Counted from the stretch's first letter, positions 24,057 through 34,031 are shown. The stretch: DNA of 64,000 nt from Methanoculleus sp. (GCF_020696975.1 NZ_JAJGBK010000014.1:1-64000); one strand, 5' to 3'. A program made the numbers and translations. Notes: generated by a model from the sequence alone, not told the origin.

Positions 24057-24467
24057 GTGGGCTACATAGACGAGATAAAACGGGTCGGGAGGGACGCAAA
24101 CCCCTTCTTCAAACTGATGGGCATCGAGGTGGATGAGTTCGGCGACGGGCGCGCCCGCCTTACGATGGAAGTCCGGCCGGATATGCTGAACGGCGCCGGG
24201 TGGCTCCAGGGCGGGATCTACGTGGCGCTCGCGGACGAGGCGATTGCGCTTGCGCTGTATACGCTCCTTGCCGAGAACGAGAAGATCGCCACGATCGACG
24301 AGCATACCAGTTTCATCAAAGGCGTCAACACGGGGGCGATCACCGCCACCGGGAGGGTCGTCCGGAAAGGCCGCCGCGTGGCGTTTGCCGACGGAGAGGT
24401 CCGGAACGCCGCGGACGACACGCTTCTCACCCGGACATCGACATCGTTTGCGGTCATCGACGGGTAG
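24057..24467 (+). CDS. PaaI-like hotdog-fold thioesterase
   Basis: Protein of 136 residues with a GTG start. The hotdog fold is indicated by [20 protein letters not shown], then [21 protein letters not shown], where the family HGG-type turn reads LQGG, and the closing strands [20 protein letters not shown]. PaaI-type enzymes hydrolyse acyl-CoA thioesters. The histidine normally before GG is replaced by glutamine (WLQGG), so activity may differ. It stands alone upstream of pyrG with a clear gap. Confidence 0.82.
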   Translation: MGYIDEIKRVGRDANPFFKLMGIEVDEFGDGRARLTMEVRPDMLNGAGWLQGGIYVALADEAIALALYTLLAENEKIATIDEHTSFIKGVNTGAITATGRVVRKGRRVAFADGEVRNAADDTLLTRTSTSFAVIDG

Positions 24468-24601
24468 CGCCGCGAAGGCCGCCGGCCGACCGTTCTCCGC
24501 CGGGAGGCCCCTTCCGGAGAATGCCCGAACAATACATTCTCAATCTCAAAGATCACATACATGAGATAAAGACTCTGGAACAACCGGAGGGGAACGAGAG
24601 T

Positions 24602-26197
24602 TTGAAGTATATCATTGTAACCGGCGGCGTCATGAGCGGGCTCGGGAAGGGCATCACCACCGCATCCATCGGCCGCCTCCTAAAAAACCGCGGCTACCAG
24701 GTGACGGCGGTGAAGATCGACCCGTACCTGAACATCGATGCCGGCACCATGAACCCCGCCCAGCACGGTGAGGTCTTCGTCCTCTCCGACGGTGGAGAAG
24801 TCGACCTCGATCTCGGCAACTACGAACGGTTCCTGGACATCAACCTCAAATCGATCCACAACATCACGACGGGCAAAGTCTACCGGAACGTCATCGAGAA
24901 AGAGCGGCGCGGAGACTTCCTCGGCGCGACCGTCCAGATCATCCCCCACATCACCGACGAGATCAAGCACTGCATCGGGCGTGCGGCGGGCGAGGAGGTC
25001 AACGGCGGCAGGGGAGCAGACATCTGCCTGGTGGAGGTCGGCGGCACGGTCGGCGACATCGAGAGTATGCCGTTTCTGGAGGCAGTCCGGCAGATGCACG
25101 GCGAACTTGCCCCGCAGGATATGATCCTGGTCCACGTCACCCTGGTCCCGATGGACACCATGGGGGACTTCAAGACCAAGCCCACGCAGCACTCGGTCAA
25201 GGCGCTCAGGGAACTCGGGCTGCAGCCCGATATCATCGTCGCGAGGAGCAGCGAGGTGATCGGGCCGCAGACGAAGAAGAAGATATCCGCCTTCACCGAC
25301 GTCCCGGCAAAGGCCGTCATATCCGCAAAGGACGTTCCGGACATCTACCAGATCCCGATGGAACTGGAGAAGGAAGGGCTTGCGGACGTCGTCTGCAGTT
25401 ACCTCGCCCTCGAGAACAGGGAGCCCGACACCACATGGTACCGGGTCGTCTCGCAGGAGTACACGAACCGGGCGACGGTCGCCATCGTCAGCAAGTACGG
25501 GATCGAGGACGTCTATATGTCCATCAAGGAGTCGCTCAAGCACGCTGGAAGAGCGCTCTCCACCGAGGTGAGCATACGCTGGCTGGATGCCGAGATGCTC
25601 GATCTCGCTGATCTTGCCGACGTCGACGGCATTCTGATCCCGGGAGGGTTCGGCAAACGCGGGATCGAGGGCAAGATCCGGGCGATACAATACGCCCGCG
25701 AGAACAAGAAACCCTATCTCGGCCTCTGCCTCGGCTTCCAGCTCTCGGTGATCGAGTATGCCCGGCACGTCCTCGGCATCAGCGACGCCACGAGCGAAGA
25801 GATGGGAGAGGGAACACACGTCATCGCCATCCTCCCCGAACAGGAGGAGGTCAGCGACCTCGGGGGCACGATGCGCCTCGGGGACTGCAACATCGTCCTG
25901 AAGGATGGGACGAGAGTGGCCGAGCTCTACGGCAGGACCACAATCCTGGAGCGGCACCGCCACCGCTACGAGGTGAACCCGGAGTTCATCGGCGACCTCG
26001 AGGGTGCCGGCCTCCTCTTCTCGGGCTCCTGCGGGCCGAGGATGGAGGTCTGCGAACTCCCGGACCACCCCTTCTACCTCGCGACGCAGTTCCACCCCGA
26101 GTTCAAATCGAGCCCGACAAACCCCTCCCCACCCTACATCGGCTTTGTCAATGCATGCAAAAAGAATAAGACATCCTCAAATGACCAGGTGAGATGA
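24602..26197 (+). CDS. pyrG: CTP synthase PyrG
   Basis: Glutamine-dependent enzyme of 531 residues making CTP from UTP. The synthetase half begins [20 protein letters not shown] with its P-loop and [20 protein letters not shown]; the glutaminase half has the nucleophile in GLCLGFQ (Cys about 376) and the catalytic His/Glu in [10 protein letters not shown]. The start is a TTG at 24602 preceded by GGAGGGG; it matches the family N-terminus exactly. An upstream ATG at 24521 is in frame but would run through the AT-rich stretch that probably holds the promoter. Next gene starts four bases after the stop. Confidence 0.93.
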   Translation: MKYIIVTGGVMSGLGKGITTASIGRLLKNRGYQVTAVKIDPYLNIDAGTMNPAQHGEVFVLSDGGEVDLDLGNYERFLDINLKSIHNITTGKVYRNVIEKERRGDFLGATVQIIPHITDEIKHCIGRAAGEEVNGGRGADICLVEVGGTVGDIESMPFLEAVRQMHGELAPQDMILVHVTLVPMDTMGDFKTKPTQHSVKALRELGLQPDIIVARSSEVIGPQTKKKISAFTDVPAKAVISAKDVPDIYQIPMELEKEGLADVVCSYLALENREPDTTWYRVVSQEYTNRATVAIVSKYGIEDVYMSIKESLKHAGRALSTEVSIRWLDAEMLDLADLADVDGILIPGGFGKRGIEGKIRAIQYARENKKPYLGLCLGFQLSVIEYARHVLGISDATSEEMGEGTHVIAILPEQEEVSDLGGTMRLGDCNIVLKDGTRVAELYGRTTILERHRHRYEVNPEFIGDLEGAGLLFSGSCGPRMEVCELPDHPFYLATQFHPEFKSSPTNPSPPYIGFVNACKKNKTSSNDQVR

Positions 26198-26201
26198 CAG
26201 A

Positions 26202-27119
26202 ATGGTAAATGTTGAGAAGTTCATCGACCGGGCAGTCCAGCAGATCCGTGACACCGCTGGTGACGATAAGGTCGTGATGGCGCTCTCCGGCGGCGTGGAC
26301 TCGTCGGTCTGTGCGGCGCTCGCCACCCGTGCGATAGGCGACCGTCTCGTTCCGATATACGTGGACACCGGCCTCATGCGCAAAGGGGAGACCGATCGCA
26401 TCCGCTCCCTCTTTGCCGACGCAAACCTCCGCGTCGTTGATGCGGCCGACGAGTTCTTCGAGGCCCTCGCCGGCATCACCGATCCCGAAGCGAAGCGCAA
26501 GGCCATCGGCGAGAAGTTCGTCCGGATCTTCGAGCGGGAGGCAAAGCGGACCGGCGCGACGATGCTCCTGCAGGGCACGATCTACCCTGACCGCATCGAG
26601 AGCGAAGGGGGCATCAAGAGCCACCACAACGTCGGCGGCATGCCCCTCGATATCGAGTTCAAAGGCGTCATCGAGCCGCTTGCCGACCTCTACAAGGACG
26701 AGGTCCGCGAGGTTGCCGGCGGGCTCGGGCTTCCCGCAGAGATCCAGCACCGGATGCCCTTCCCGGGACCGGGGCTCGCCGTCCGGGTGCTCGGTGAGGT
26801 GACGAAGGAGAAGATCGCGATCGTCCGGGAGGCGAACGCCATCGTCGAGGAGTGCCTGGTGGAGGAGTTCCACCCCTGGCAGTGTTTCGCGGCCCTCATC
26901 GGGCTCGGGACCGGCGTCAAAGGGGACGTCCGGCTGCACGGCTGGATCGTCGCCGTCCGGGCTGTTCAGTCGCGGGACGGCATGACCGCCGACCCCCTGC
27001 TCCTGCCCTACGAGACCCTCTCGCGGATGGCAACCCGGATCACCGCCGAGATCCCCGGGGTCTCCCGGGTCGTCTACGACGTCACCCCCAAACCCCCGGC
27101 GACGATCGAGTACGAGTGA
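26202..27119 (+). CDS. guaAB: GMP synthase (glutamine-hydrolysing) subunit B
   Basis: ATP-pyrophosphatase subunit of archaeal two-part GMP synthase, 305 residues, converting XMP to GMP with ammonia from a separate glutaminase subunit not in this window. The PP-loop is [11 protein letters not shown] (27-37), and the C-terminal dimerisation part has [17 protein letters not shown] and KPPATIEYE. It follows pyrG almost without space, so nucleotide amination steps using glutamine are co-expressed. Confidence 0.93.
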   Translation: MVNVEKFIDRAVQQIRDTAGDDKVVMALSGGVDSSVCAALATRAIGDRLVPIYVDTGLMRKGETDRIRSLFADANLRVVDAADEFFEALAGITDPEAKRKAIGEKFVRIFEREAKRTGATMLLQGTIYPDRIESEGGIKSHHNVGGMPLDIEFKGVIEPLADLYKDEVREVAGGLGLPAEIQHRMPFPGPGLAVRVLGEVTKEKIAIVREANAIVEECLVEEFHPWQCFAALIGLGTGVKGDVRLHGWIVAVRAVQSRDGMTADPLLLPYETLSRMATRITAEIPGVSRVVYDVTPKPPATIEYE

Positions 27120-27123
27120 TACG

Positions 27124-28290
27124 ATGATGGAACGAGAATCGCGGGTTGATGCCCGCGGCCAGAACATGGAAGGAGATTCACGGGAGCTTGATGCTCGCTA
27201 CTACATGCCCGCGTTCAGCCGGACGATGAAGATCGTCCGCGGCGCGGGTTCGCGTCTCTGGGACGACCAGGGACGGGAGTATATCGACTGCGTTGCCGGT
27301 ATCGCGGTCTGCAGCACCGGCCACTGCCACCCGTTGGTGGTCGAGGCGATCTGCGACCAGGCAAAGCGACTGATCCACTGCTCGAACCTCTACTACGTCC
27401 CGAACCAGGCGGAACTCGCCGAGAGACTTGTTGAGATATCAGGGCTTGACAAGGCGTTCCTCTCGAACTCCGGCGCGGAGGCGAACGAGGGCGCGATCAA
27501 ACTCGCCCGCGTCCGGACGGGGAGGAAGAAGTTCGTCGCGTTCAACCACGGGTTCCACGGCAGGACCTGCGGGTCGCTTGCGGTCACCCACAAACCCGCA
27601 ATCCGGGAGCCGTTCGAGCCGCTCTCGCCCGCCTGCACCTTCGTGGACTACGGCGACCTCGACGCCCTCGCGGGTGCGGTCGATAAGGATACCGCCGGGG
27701 TCTTCGTCGAGCCGATCCAGGGCGAGGCCGGGGTGCTGATCCCGCCCGACAGTTTCCTCCGGGGCATCCGGGAGATCTGCGACGATGCCGGCGCGCTGAT
27801 GATCGTCGACGAGGTGCAGACCGGTATGGGCCGGACCGGCAAGTGGCTTGCCGTCCAGCACACCGGCGTCACCCCCGATATCGTCACGCTCGCGAAAGGG
27901 CTCGCGAGCGGGTTTCCGATCGGGGCGCTCGTCGCCCGCGAGGGGCTCGAGTTTCAAAAGAGCGAGCACGGCAGCACCTTCGCCGGAGGGCCGCTCGCCT
28001 GTGCGGCGGCGCTCGCAACCATCGGCGTCATCGAAGAGATCCTCCCCGACATCGCGCGGAAGGGCGAACTGTTCATGCAGGGTCTCTCCCGCCACAACCC
28101 CCGCGGCCGCGGCCTGATGATCGGCATCTCCGTCGGCGACCGGTGCCCGGAGGTGCAGAAGACCTGCGCCGAAAACGGGGTGCTCGTCAACTGCGCCGCA
28201 GACGGGAATCTCCGGCTGATCCCGCCGCTCGTGATCACGGACGAGGAGATCGAGACCGCTCTCGGTGTCATCAATGCGGCGCTTGATTAG
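27124..28290 (+). CDS. argD: Acetylornithine aminotransferase ArgD
   Basis: Class III PLP aminotransferase of 388 residues for arginine synthesis. Recognised parts are YIDCVAGIAVCSTGHCHPLV, the PLP-phosphate-binding SNSGAEANEGAIKLAR, the aspartate strand LMIVDEVQTGMGRTG and the Schiff-base lysine in VTLAKGLASGFPIGA. The N-terminal 14 residues are extra and two other ATGs (27127 and 27166) are possible. In archaea lacking specialised enzymes, such proteins may also serve lysine synthesis. The 3' end overlaps hisC by 17 bases. Confidence 0.88.
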   Translation: MMERESRVDARGQNMEGDSRELDARYYMPAFSRTMKIVRGAGSRLWDDQGREYIDCVAGIAVCSTGHCHPLVVEAICDQAKRLIHCSNLYYVPNQAELAERLVEISGLDKAFLSNSGAEANEGAIKLARVRTGRKKFVAFNHGFHGRTCGSLAVTHKPAIREPFEPLSPACTFVDYGDLDALAGAVDKDTAGVFVEPIQGEAGVLIPPDSFLRGIREICDDAGALMIVDEVQTGMGRTGKWLAVQHTGVTPDIVTLAKGLASGFPIGALVAREGLEFQKSEHGSTFAGGPLACAAALATIGVIEEILPDIARKGELFMQGLSRHNPRGRGLMIGISVGDRCPEVQKTCAENGVLVNCAADGNLRLIPPLVITDEEIETALGVINAALD

Positions 28291-29332
28291 AGCGTGCTAT
28301 ACGGGCGCGGGGGGTTACTCCTACGCCAGAAAGGCGGACGACGTCGCGCGGGAGCACGGCTTCGACCGGGTGGCCCGCCTCGCGAGCAACGAGAATCCCC
28401 GGCCGCCGTCGCCCGCCGCGATCGAGGCAGGGATGGCGGCCCTCCGGGAGGGGAACCGCTACCCGGACGAACGGGCCTCTGCGCTCGCCGGGGCTCTCCG
28501 CCGCTACCACGGCGATTACCGGTTCGTCACCGGCGCCGGGATGGACGGCGTCATCGAGACGGTGATCCGGACGGTCGTCGAGCCGGGCGAGACCGTGGTC
28601 GCCTCGACCCCGACTTTCTCCTTTTACGGGATCGCGGCCGCGGCGCACGGCGCCCGGGTCGTGACCGTCCCCCGTCGTGAGGACTTCTCGGTCGACCCTG
28701 CGGCATTCGCCAGAGCGTGCCGGGAGGCAAAACTCGCCTTCCTCTGCTCCCCGAACAACCCCACGGGAGACTCGGTCCCGATCGAGGCGGTCGAGGAGAT
28801 CCTCGAGGGGATGGAGGGGCTGCTCTTCCTCGACAACGCCTACGTCGATTTTGCGGATATCGACTACCGGCCGCTCATGCGGCGCTACGAGAACCTTATC
28901 CTCGGGCGGACGATGTCGAAACTCTTCGGCCTTGCCGGACTCCGGGTCGGCTACGCCTTCGTTCCGGAGTGGCTCGAACCGTTCTACCAGAAGGCGGCGA
29001 CCCCGTTCGCCCTGAACTCGGTATCGGCGGCGGCGGCCATCGGAGCGCTCGCCGATACCGACCAGGTGCGCGAGGCACGCGACCACGTGCGGGAGTGGCG
29101 GCAACGGTTCCTTGAAGAGGTGCCTTTTAAGGTGTTTCACTCCGATGCCAACTTCGTCATGATCGACGTCGCCCCCCACACCGGCGACGAGGCGGCAGAA
29201 CGCCTCGCGGCGATGGGTGTCCTCGTCCGGTCCTGCACCAGTTTCCCGGGGCTCGGGGACCACTACATCCGGGTCAGCATCGGTGAAGACTGGGAGAACA
29301 CTCGATTCCTCGAGGCGATCCGCAACCTATGA
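28274..29332 (+). CDS. hisC: Histidinol-phosphate aminotransferase HisC
   Basis: Class I/II PLP aminotransferase of 352 residues acting in histidine synthesis. Typical pieces are RLASNENPRPPSPAAIEAGM, the YPDERASALAGALRRYHG region, FLCSPNNPTGDSVPIEAVEE with the substrate-binding Asn, LFLDNAYVDFA, and the lysine in GRTMSKLFGLAGLRVGY. ATG 28274 overlaps the end of argD; a GTG nine bases earlier is an alternative. Its stop overlaps the next start as ATGA. Confidence 0.9.
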   Translation: MRRLIRACYTGAGGYSYARKADDVAREHGFDRVARLASNENPRPPSPAAIEAGMAALREGNRYPDERASALAGALRRYHGDYRFVTGAGMDGVIETVIRTVVEPGETVVASTPTFSFYGIAAAAHGARVVTVPRREDFSVDPAAFARACREAKLAFLCSPNNPTGDSVPIEAVEEILEGMEGLLFLDNAYVDFADIDYRPLMRRYENLILGRTMSKLFGLAGLRVGYAFVPEWLEPFYQKAATPFALNSVSAAAAIGALADTDQVREARDHVREWRQRFLEEVPFKVFHSDANFVMIDVAPHTGDEAAERLAAMGVLVRSCTSFPGLGDHYIRVSIGEDWENTRFLEAIRNL

Positions 29333-29838
29333 TGATCGGCATCACCGGCACGCCGGGAACCGGAAAGACGTCCATCGCGGCCGAACTCGAACGGCGCGGA
29401 CACACAGTCGTCCGCCTGAAGGATACGGTGCGGCCTTACATCATCGAGGAGGACTGCGACCGCCAGACGATGGTGGTGGACGTCGACCGGTGGGTGGAGG
29501 AGTTCGAGCCCATCGACGGGTTTGTCGAGGGCCACCTCGCCCACCTCCTCCCGTGCGACCGTGTGGTGGTGCTCCGGTGCCGTCCCGACGTCCTCCGCGA
29601 GCGGCTCCGTCCCAGGAACTACCCCAAAGAGAAGATCGCGGAGAACGCCGAGGCGGAGGCGCTCGATGTCATCCTGATCGAGACGCTCGAGAACCACCCC
29701 GACGATCACATCCTTGAGGTGGACACGACCGAGCTTCCCGCCGGTGAGTGCGCGGACAGGATCGAGCGGTTCGTCCGGGGAGAGCTGCCGCCGTCCTACG
29801 GGTCCATCGACTGGACCGGATACCTGGAGATAGGCTGA
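29329..29838 (+). CDS. Archaeal adenylate kinase-like NTPase (AK6/Fap7 family)
   Basis: P-loop protein of 169 residues. Walker A is GTPGTGKTS (residues 7-15). VVLRCRPDVLRERLRPRNYP contains the lid-like Arg-rich element of the AK6/Fap7 (hCINAP) family, and IAENAEAEALDVILIE its conserved downstream helix. Relatives combine adenylate kinase activity with a role in small-subunit rRNA maturation. The gene overlaps hisC and the phosphatidyltransferase gene at its ends, forming one transcription unit. Confidence 0.85.
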   Translation: MMIGITGTPGTGKTSIAAELERRGHTVVRLKDTVRPYIIEEDCDRQTMVVDVDRWVEEFEPIDGFVEGHLAHLLPCDRVVVLRCRPDVLRERLRPRNYPKEKIAENAEAEALDVILIETLENHPDDHILEVDTTELPAGECADRIERFVRGELPPSYGSIDWTGYLEIG

Positions 29839-30440
29839 TGACACTCGACCAGTTCCGACCGCAGGTGCAGGGCATCATACAGCCCGTGGTGAACCTGACC
29901 CGGAAGATCGGGGTCACCCCGAACGGACTCACCATCGCCTCCTTCTTCGTCTCGATACTCGCGGGTGTCGCGTTCTATGCCGGGGGCGTCGTGCTCGGCA
30001 CCGTCATGGTCGCCCTGAACGCCGTCTTCGACGCGCTTGACGGGGCGCTTGCCCGGGATATGGGGATCGCGAACCTCCGCGGCGATTTCCTGGACCATGT
30101 CATCGACCGCTACGCCGATATATTCATCATCACCGGCATCTTTGCAGGCGGCGCCGCACCCTGGCCGATCGGGGTCTTTGCCCTGACCGGCGTCCTGATG
30201 TCCTCGTACCTCGGCACCCAGGCGCAGGCCGTCGGGGTCGGCAGGTTCTACGGTGGCATCCTCGGCCGGGCGGACCGTCTCGTGCTGATCATCATCGCGG
30301 GCATCCTCACGGTGCTGATCCCGGGAGCGATCTACGGCCTGAACTATCTCGGGTGGCTCCTCGTCATATTCGGTATCCTCGGGCACTACACAGCCTTCCA
30401 GCGTTTTGCGCATGTCTGGCGCCAGATCGAGAAACACTGA
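29838..30440 (+). CDS. CDP-alcohol phosphatidyltransferase (archaetidylinositol-phosphate synthase-like)
   Basis: Membrane enzyme of 200 residues. The CDP-alcohol motif D-x2-D-G-x2-A-R-x8-G-x3-D-x3-D is seen as DALDGALAR followed by GDFLDHVID. About six hydrophobic segments are present. Length and the start LDQFRPQVQGIIQPVV suggest the archaetidylinositol phosphate synthase group, which joins CDP-archaeol and inositol phosphate to make ether-lipid headgroups; the exact alcohol is inferred. The ATG shares one base with the upstream stop (TGATG). Confidence 0.82.
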   Translation: MTLDQFRPQVQGIIQPVVNLTRKIGVTPNGLTIASFFVSILAGVAFYAGGVVLGTVMVALNAVFDALDGALARDMGIANLRGDFLDHVIDRYADIFIITGIFAGGAAPWPIGVFALTGVLMSSYLGTQAQAVGVGRFYGGILGRADRLVLIIIAGILTVLIPGAIYGLNYLGWLLVIFGILGHYTAFQRFAHVWRQIEKH

Positions 30441-30470
30441 GTCTGCGCCGACGCAACGTCTCGAGGGCGC

Positions 30471-30481
30471 TCTCCTTTTTT
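30471..30481 (+). terminator. Oligo-T terminator of the pyrG-to-phosphatidyltransferase unit
   Basis: TCTCCTTTTTT lies about 30 bases after the stop and before the convergent tspO gene. The six-T run is a typical archaeal termination signal. Confidence 0.5.
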
Positions 30482-30502
30482 GTCGCGAACCGCAGGCACG
30501 CA

Positions 30503-30988
30503 TTACGGGTTGAGGACGTAGATCCCGTAGTTGAGGTAGGCCGCGAAGGTCACCCAGAGAAGATAGGGCACCAGGAGGACCGCCGCGGGCACCGATACCC
30601 GGTAGAAGGTGACGACGGTCATGAGGATCGCAACCCAGAGGAGGACGATCTCAATGAGAGCAAAGAAAGGCGCCTGCAGTCCGAAGAAGAGGTATGACCA
30701 GAGGACGTTCAAGACCAGCTGGACGGCAAAGATTGCCATGGCGACCTGCACACCCTTCCGCCCCCACCCCTTGCTCCAGACAAGATAGAGCGCGATGCCC
30801 ATGAGGATGTAGAGCACCGTCCAGACGGGCCCAAAGACCCACGCCGGCGGGTTCAGGTCGGGTTTTGCGAGCGCGGCATACCAGGTCGGGACGGCCGGCG
30901 TCGTGAAGAGCGACCCGATCAGCGCCGCAAGCAGACAGACTCCTACCGCCACCAGAAACCTTGCGGCCTGGACGTATGCAGATGCCAC
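30503..30988 (-). CDS. tspO: TspO/MBR family membrane protein
   Basis: Five-helix membrane protein of 161 residues. Family features are WYAALAKPDLNPPAWVFGPV at the first loop and VWTVLYILMGIALYLVW in the second helix, then LNVLWSYLFFGLQAPFFALI. TspO proteins bind porphyrins and other tetrapyrroles and influence stress responses. In a methanogen rich in tetrapyrrole cofactors this is suggestive, but no pathway gene is adjacent. The start is GTG at 30988. Confidence 0.88.
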   Translation of the reverse strand: MASAYVQAARFLVAVGVCLLAALIGSLFTTPAVPTWYAALAKPDLNPPAWVFGPVWTVLYILMGIALYLVWSKGWGRKGVQVAMAIFAVQLVLNVLWSYLFFGLQAPFFALIEIVLLWVAILMTVVTFYRVSVPAAVLLVPYLLWVTFAAYLNYGIYVLNP

Positions 30989-31094
30989 GAGGCTTAGTAG
31001 CGGATTGCGGCCACTTATATTTTTTGATCGCAGGGCGGATCGTCAGCCTCCACCCTGACAAAAAGCCGACGGCATGCCGCTCCCCTACCGGGGC

Positions 31095-33419
31095 TCAGTC
31101 GTACTCCTCGTCCTCGTCCGGGTCTTCGTCACCCCCGGGCGGGAGGACTTCACGGAGGGTGAACCTGAACGCCGCACCGAGATCCGGCCGCCCCTCCACC
31201 CGGTCCTCCACCCGGATGGTCCCGCCGTAGCGCTCGATGAGGGTGCGGACGATGAAGAGCCCGAGCCCGTCGCCGCATCCCCCGACCCACCCGCGCTCGA
31301 ACCGGTGGAAGATCGACTCCTTCCTGCCGTCGGGTATGCCCGGTCCGGTATCCTCGATGGAGACCAAAACGCTCTCGCCGTCGTAATCCTCCACCCGGAT
31401 GGTGATCTCGACCCCCGAACCGCCGAGGTCGGCGGCGTTCCGGATAAGGTTCGCGAAGACCTCGGCGAGAAGGTCGTCCGCCCAGACCTGGCGGGGGGCA
31501 TCACTGTATTCTATCGCAACGTCCGGGAAGGCGGCGATCTCGTTCCTGACGACGGCGTCGAGGTCAATCGGCCCGGCATCAGGCGGATCGTGGTGGATGC
31601 GGCGGATCGTGGCGACGTTGCCGAGGATATCCGCACTCCTCTGGATGCTGCTCCGGATCTTCCTCGAGTAGAGCGCGGCCTCCCCGTCCAGCATCTCGGT
31701 GAGGAGATCGGCGTAGAGGCCCGAGACGTTCTCGGTGTTCCTGATATCGTGCGTCATGATATCGAGGTAGAGGTTTGCCTCCCGATTCGCCGCTTCGAGT
31801 TTCTTGTGGAGCATCGCCTTTAAGATGCCCGACCCGATCTCTTTTCCTATTGTCTCAAGAAGTGTCCTCTCCTCGCAGGAGAAGGACTCCTTTGTCCTGC
31901 TGCCGGCGTAGACCGCCCCGACAACGACCGATTCGGCGATGAGGGGGATACAGGCAAGCGACGAGACATCGATCTCCTGGAGGATGCTTGCTTCGATCGA
32001 GTTGAGATCGGACCGCCGCTCGATATAGCGGGGTTGGCCGGCAACAAAGATGAAGTTGAACGGCCAGTGGTGGACCTTGATGACGCGGTTCCGGGACATG
32101 CAGGATGCGGGCATCCCTCTCTGGTGTTGCAGCAGGGCCCGTTTTCGCTCGGCATCGAGCATATACACGATGCCGACATGGAGCCCCATCAACTCGAGCG
32201 TCTTCTCAAGCGACTCTTCCAGGAGTTCGGCAAGAGAGAGGGAGGTGGCCGAGACGCTGATCACGCGGTTGAGCACCATGAGTTGCTCGTTCCGGATCCG
32301 GATCTCCTCGTCCACCCGTTTTCGTTCGGTGATATCCATCACGCCGGCAATCGAGCCCTGGAACTCACCGGCATCGTCGGTGAACGGGGACGCGATCATC
32401 AGCGCCGTGATGCAGCCGCCGTCCTTGCGGATGAACTCGCACTCATACTGCTCCCGGGCGCCGTCCCTCCACCGACGCATATGGTCCTGCATCATGGCAG
32501 TGCAGGAAGGGGAGAGGAAGGTGTAGATGGATTGACCGATCAACTCTTCCGGGGCATACCCGAGCATCTCCGCCATCCGGGGGTTGACAAACGACGTGCA
32601 GGCATCCGTATCGACCACCCATATTCCCTCGCTGAGACTCTCAACGACGAGCCGGTACTTCTGCTCGCTCCGTCTAAGCGCCTCTTCCGCCTGTTTTCGG
32701 GCGGTGATGTCGAGCACCCCGGCAAGGCATCCGGCGAAGGCGCCGGCGGCATCGGTGATCGGCGACGTGACCACAAGCGCGTGGACATGCCTCCCACCGC
32801 TATCGAGGAGGTCCAGTTCAAACTCCTGCCTCTGGTCGGTATGGCCGCAGAACGGGTTTTTAGGTGTATTGATGAACCCGGCGATCGGCGACCCGACCAG
32901 GCGCCCGGCGGGGCAGCCGAGGATCTCTTCCATCGCCGGGTTTGCGAAGGTGATGAGACCGGCCTCGTCCACGGCGAGGACGCCCTCGTTGAGGTTCTCA
33001 ACCAGTCTCCGGTAGGTGGCCTCGGAATGGCGGAGGGCGAGTTCCATCCGCGTCCGCTCCTGCGCGTACCTGACGGCCCGGCAGAGGAGTTCCGCGCCGG
33101 TCTTTTCCTTGACCAGGTAGTCCTGCGCGCCGCGCTGCATCGCACGGAGGACGGCGGGGTCGTCTCCGGCCGCGGCGAGCACGATGATCGGGATGTCGGG
33201 CGCGGCCGCCCGCAGCCGGTCGAAAGCCGCCGCACCCCGGTTGTCCGGGAGGTCGAGGTCGAGGAGCACGACGTCGATTCCGCCCCTGAATACCGCAGTA
33301 AGCCCGTCATCGGGGCGCTCGCAGTGGATCAACTCAACCTCGCGCCCGCACTCGCGAAGCATCTCCCCGAGATTGCCGGGACTCACCCCGATCAACAACA
33401 CGCGTAAGGGTTCGCTCAT
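31095..33419 (-). CDS. Hybrid sensor histidine kinase: receiver, two PAS, GAF and HATPase domains
   Basis: Soluble signalling protein of 774 residues without membrane segments. Order: receiver domain (1-120; phosphoacceptor near D54 in VVLLDLDLPD), PAS (about 135-250), PAS (about 260-375), GAF (about 390-550) and a kinase part with DIMTHDIRNTENVSGLYADL as the histidine box, N-box NLIRNAADLGGSG and G-boxes EDTGPGIPDG and GDGLGLFIVRTL. An N-terminal receiver makes it an output or phosphorelay member rather than a simple sensor. No separate response regulator is next to it. Ligand unknown. Confidence 0.87.
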   Translation of the reverse strand: MSEPLRVLLIGVSPGNLGEMLRECGREVELIHCERPDDGLTAVFRGGIDVVLLDLDLPDNRGAAAFDRLRAAAPDIPIIVLAAAGDDPAVLRAMQRGAQDYLVKEKTGAELLCRAVRYAQERTRMELALRHSEATYRRLVENLNEGVLAVDEAGLITFANPAMEEILGCPAGRLVGSPIAGFINTPKNPFCGHTDQRQEFELDLLDSGGRHVHALVVTSPITDAAGAFAGCLAGVLDITARKQAEEALRRSEQKYRLVVESLSEGIWVVDTDACTSFVNPRMAEMLGYAPEELIGQSIYTFLSPSCTAMMQDHMRRWRDGAREQYECEFIRKDGGCITALMIASPFTDDAGEFQGSIAGVMDITERKRVDEEIRIRNEQLMVLNRVISVSATSLSLAELLEESLEKTLELMGLHVGIVYMLDAERKRALLQHQRGMPASCMSRNRVIKVHHWPFNFIFVAGQPRYIERRSDLNSIEASILQEIDVSSLACIPLIAESVVVGAVYAGSRTKESFSCEERTLLETIGKEIGSGILKAMLHKKLEAANREANLYLDIMTHDIRNTENVSGLYADLLTEMLDGEAALYSRKIRSSIQRSADILGNVATIRRIHHDPPDAGPIDLDAVVRNEIAAFPDVAIEYSDAPRQVWADDLLAEVFANLIRNAADLGGSGVEITIRVEDYDGESVLVSIEDTGPGIPDGRKESIFHRFERGWVGGCGDGLGLFIVRTLIERYGGTIRVEDRVEGRPDLGAAFRFTLREVLPPGGDEDPDEDEEYD

Positions 33420-33752
33420 GGTCTCACTCGCATCCAGGGCCCAATACCCGCCCGTATCAGCGTAAACTCAGGTGACCCGGTCCGGGACGGCTGCGCCACG
33501 GGGTTCTGTTCCCCTCGTGCGGGCATGACGACACGCGGCCGGGTTCTCGCTATCTGTAGTACCGCCCTCGGGGAATTTATACCTCATTCTTTGGGTGTGC
33601 CGGGCCGGGGCCGTCCTGGTGCTCGCCACCGGCGGGTTCCTGGTCCGGCGGTGGTGGATCAGGAGGCAGAACCCGGCGCTCTTCGAGAAATACGATTAAT
33701 AGTGAGGCGCGATAACACGCCCACCATTTTTTGAGGCAAAAATTGAGACGGG
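33420..33752. other. Intergenic region with a possible small membrane-protein remnant
   Basis: 333 bases. One plus-strand frame, open from 33529 to the TAA at 33697-33699, reads like the end of a membrane protein (see next entry). The rest shows nothing recognisable. T-runs at 33726-33731 and, on the minus strand, at about 33735-33745 probably end transcripts from both sides. Confidence 0.4.
33595..33699 (+). pseudogene. Possible remnant or very short membrane protein
   Basis: Starting at a GTG, 34 residues are coded: a hydrophobic stretch [14 protein letters not shown] followed by basic-aromatic [17 protein letters not shown] and a stop. This looks like a transmembrane helix plus cytoplasmic tail. 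The frame continues upstream to 33529 without an ATG, so a longer gene may have lost its 5' part. No good ribosome site is seen. It could also be chance. Confidence 0.25.
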
Positions 33753-34031
33753 TTACTTCTTCCTCGCCCGCAGCCGTGCGATCTCCTCGCCGCCCGGGAC
33801 CTTCACCACAAACGTCCCGTGGCAGGGCTTGGTGTAGGGGAAGATGAGGTGTTCGCCCTCGACGCCGATGTAGAGCGGCGGGACGCCGATGATATGGACG
33901 TCGAAAATCTTATAGCCCGGCTCGACCTCGTGGTACTCCCGGACATTCTTCTTGATGTACTCCCGCGCCTCCTTGAAGGATGACTGGGAGAGGATGATCT
34001 CGGGTTTCATTGCTTCGAGACAGCCGCCCAT
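33753..34031 (-). CDS. DUF1894 family protein (methanogen-specific)
   Basis: Protein of 92 residues. The N-terminus MGGCLEAMKPEIILSQSSFK, followed by EAREYIKKNVREY and HIIGVPPLYIGVEGEHLIFP, corresponds to the DUF1894 family as I know it from methanogens. It has cysteines at residue 4 and in PYTKPCHGTF. The start at 34031 overlaps the DUF1890 gene by 25 bases; ATG 34010 (residue 8) would give a classic ATGA overlap instead. It is last in the string iscS-iscU-cutA-fdhD-DUF1890-DUF1894. Biochemical role unknown. Confidence 0.8.
   Translation of the reverse strand: MGGCLEAMKPEIILSQSSFKEAREYIKKNVREYHEVEPGYKIFDVHIIGVPPLYIGVEGEHLIFPYTKPCHGTFVVKVPGGEEIARLRARKK

Noticed and set aside
24680..26095. 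471-codon minus-strand open frame over pyrG
   Set aside because: pyrG is unmistakable on the plus strand; the reverse frame has no recognisable domain.
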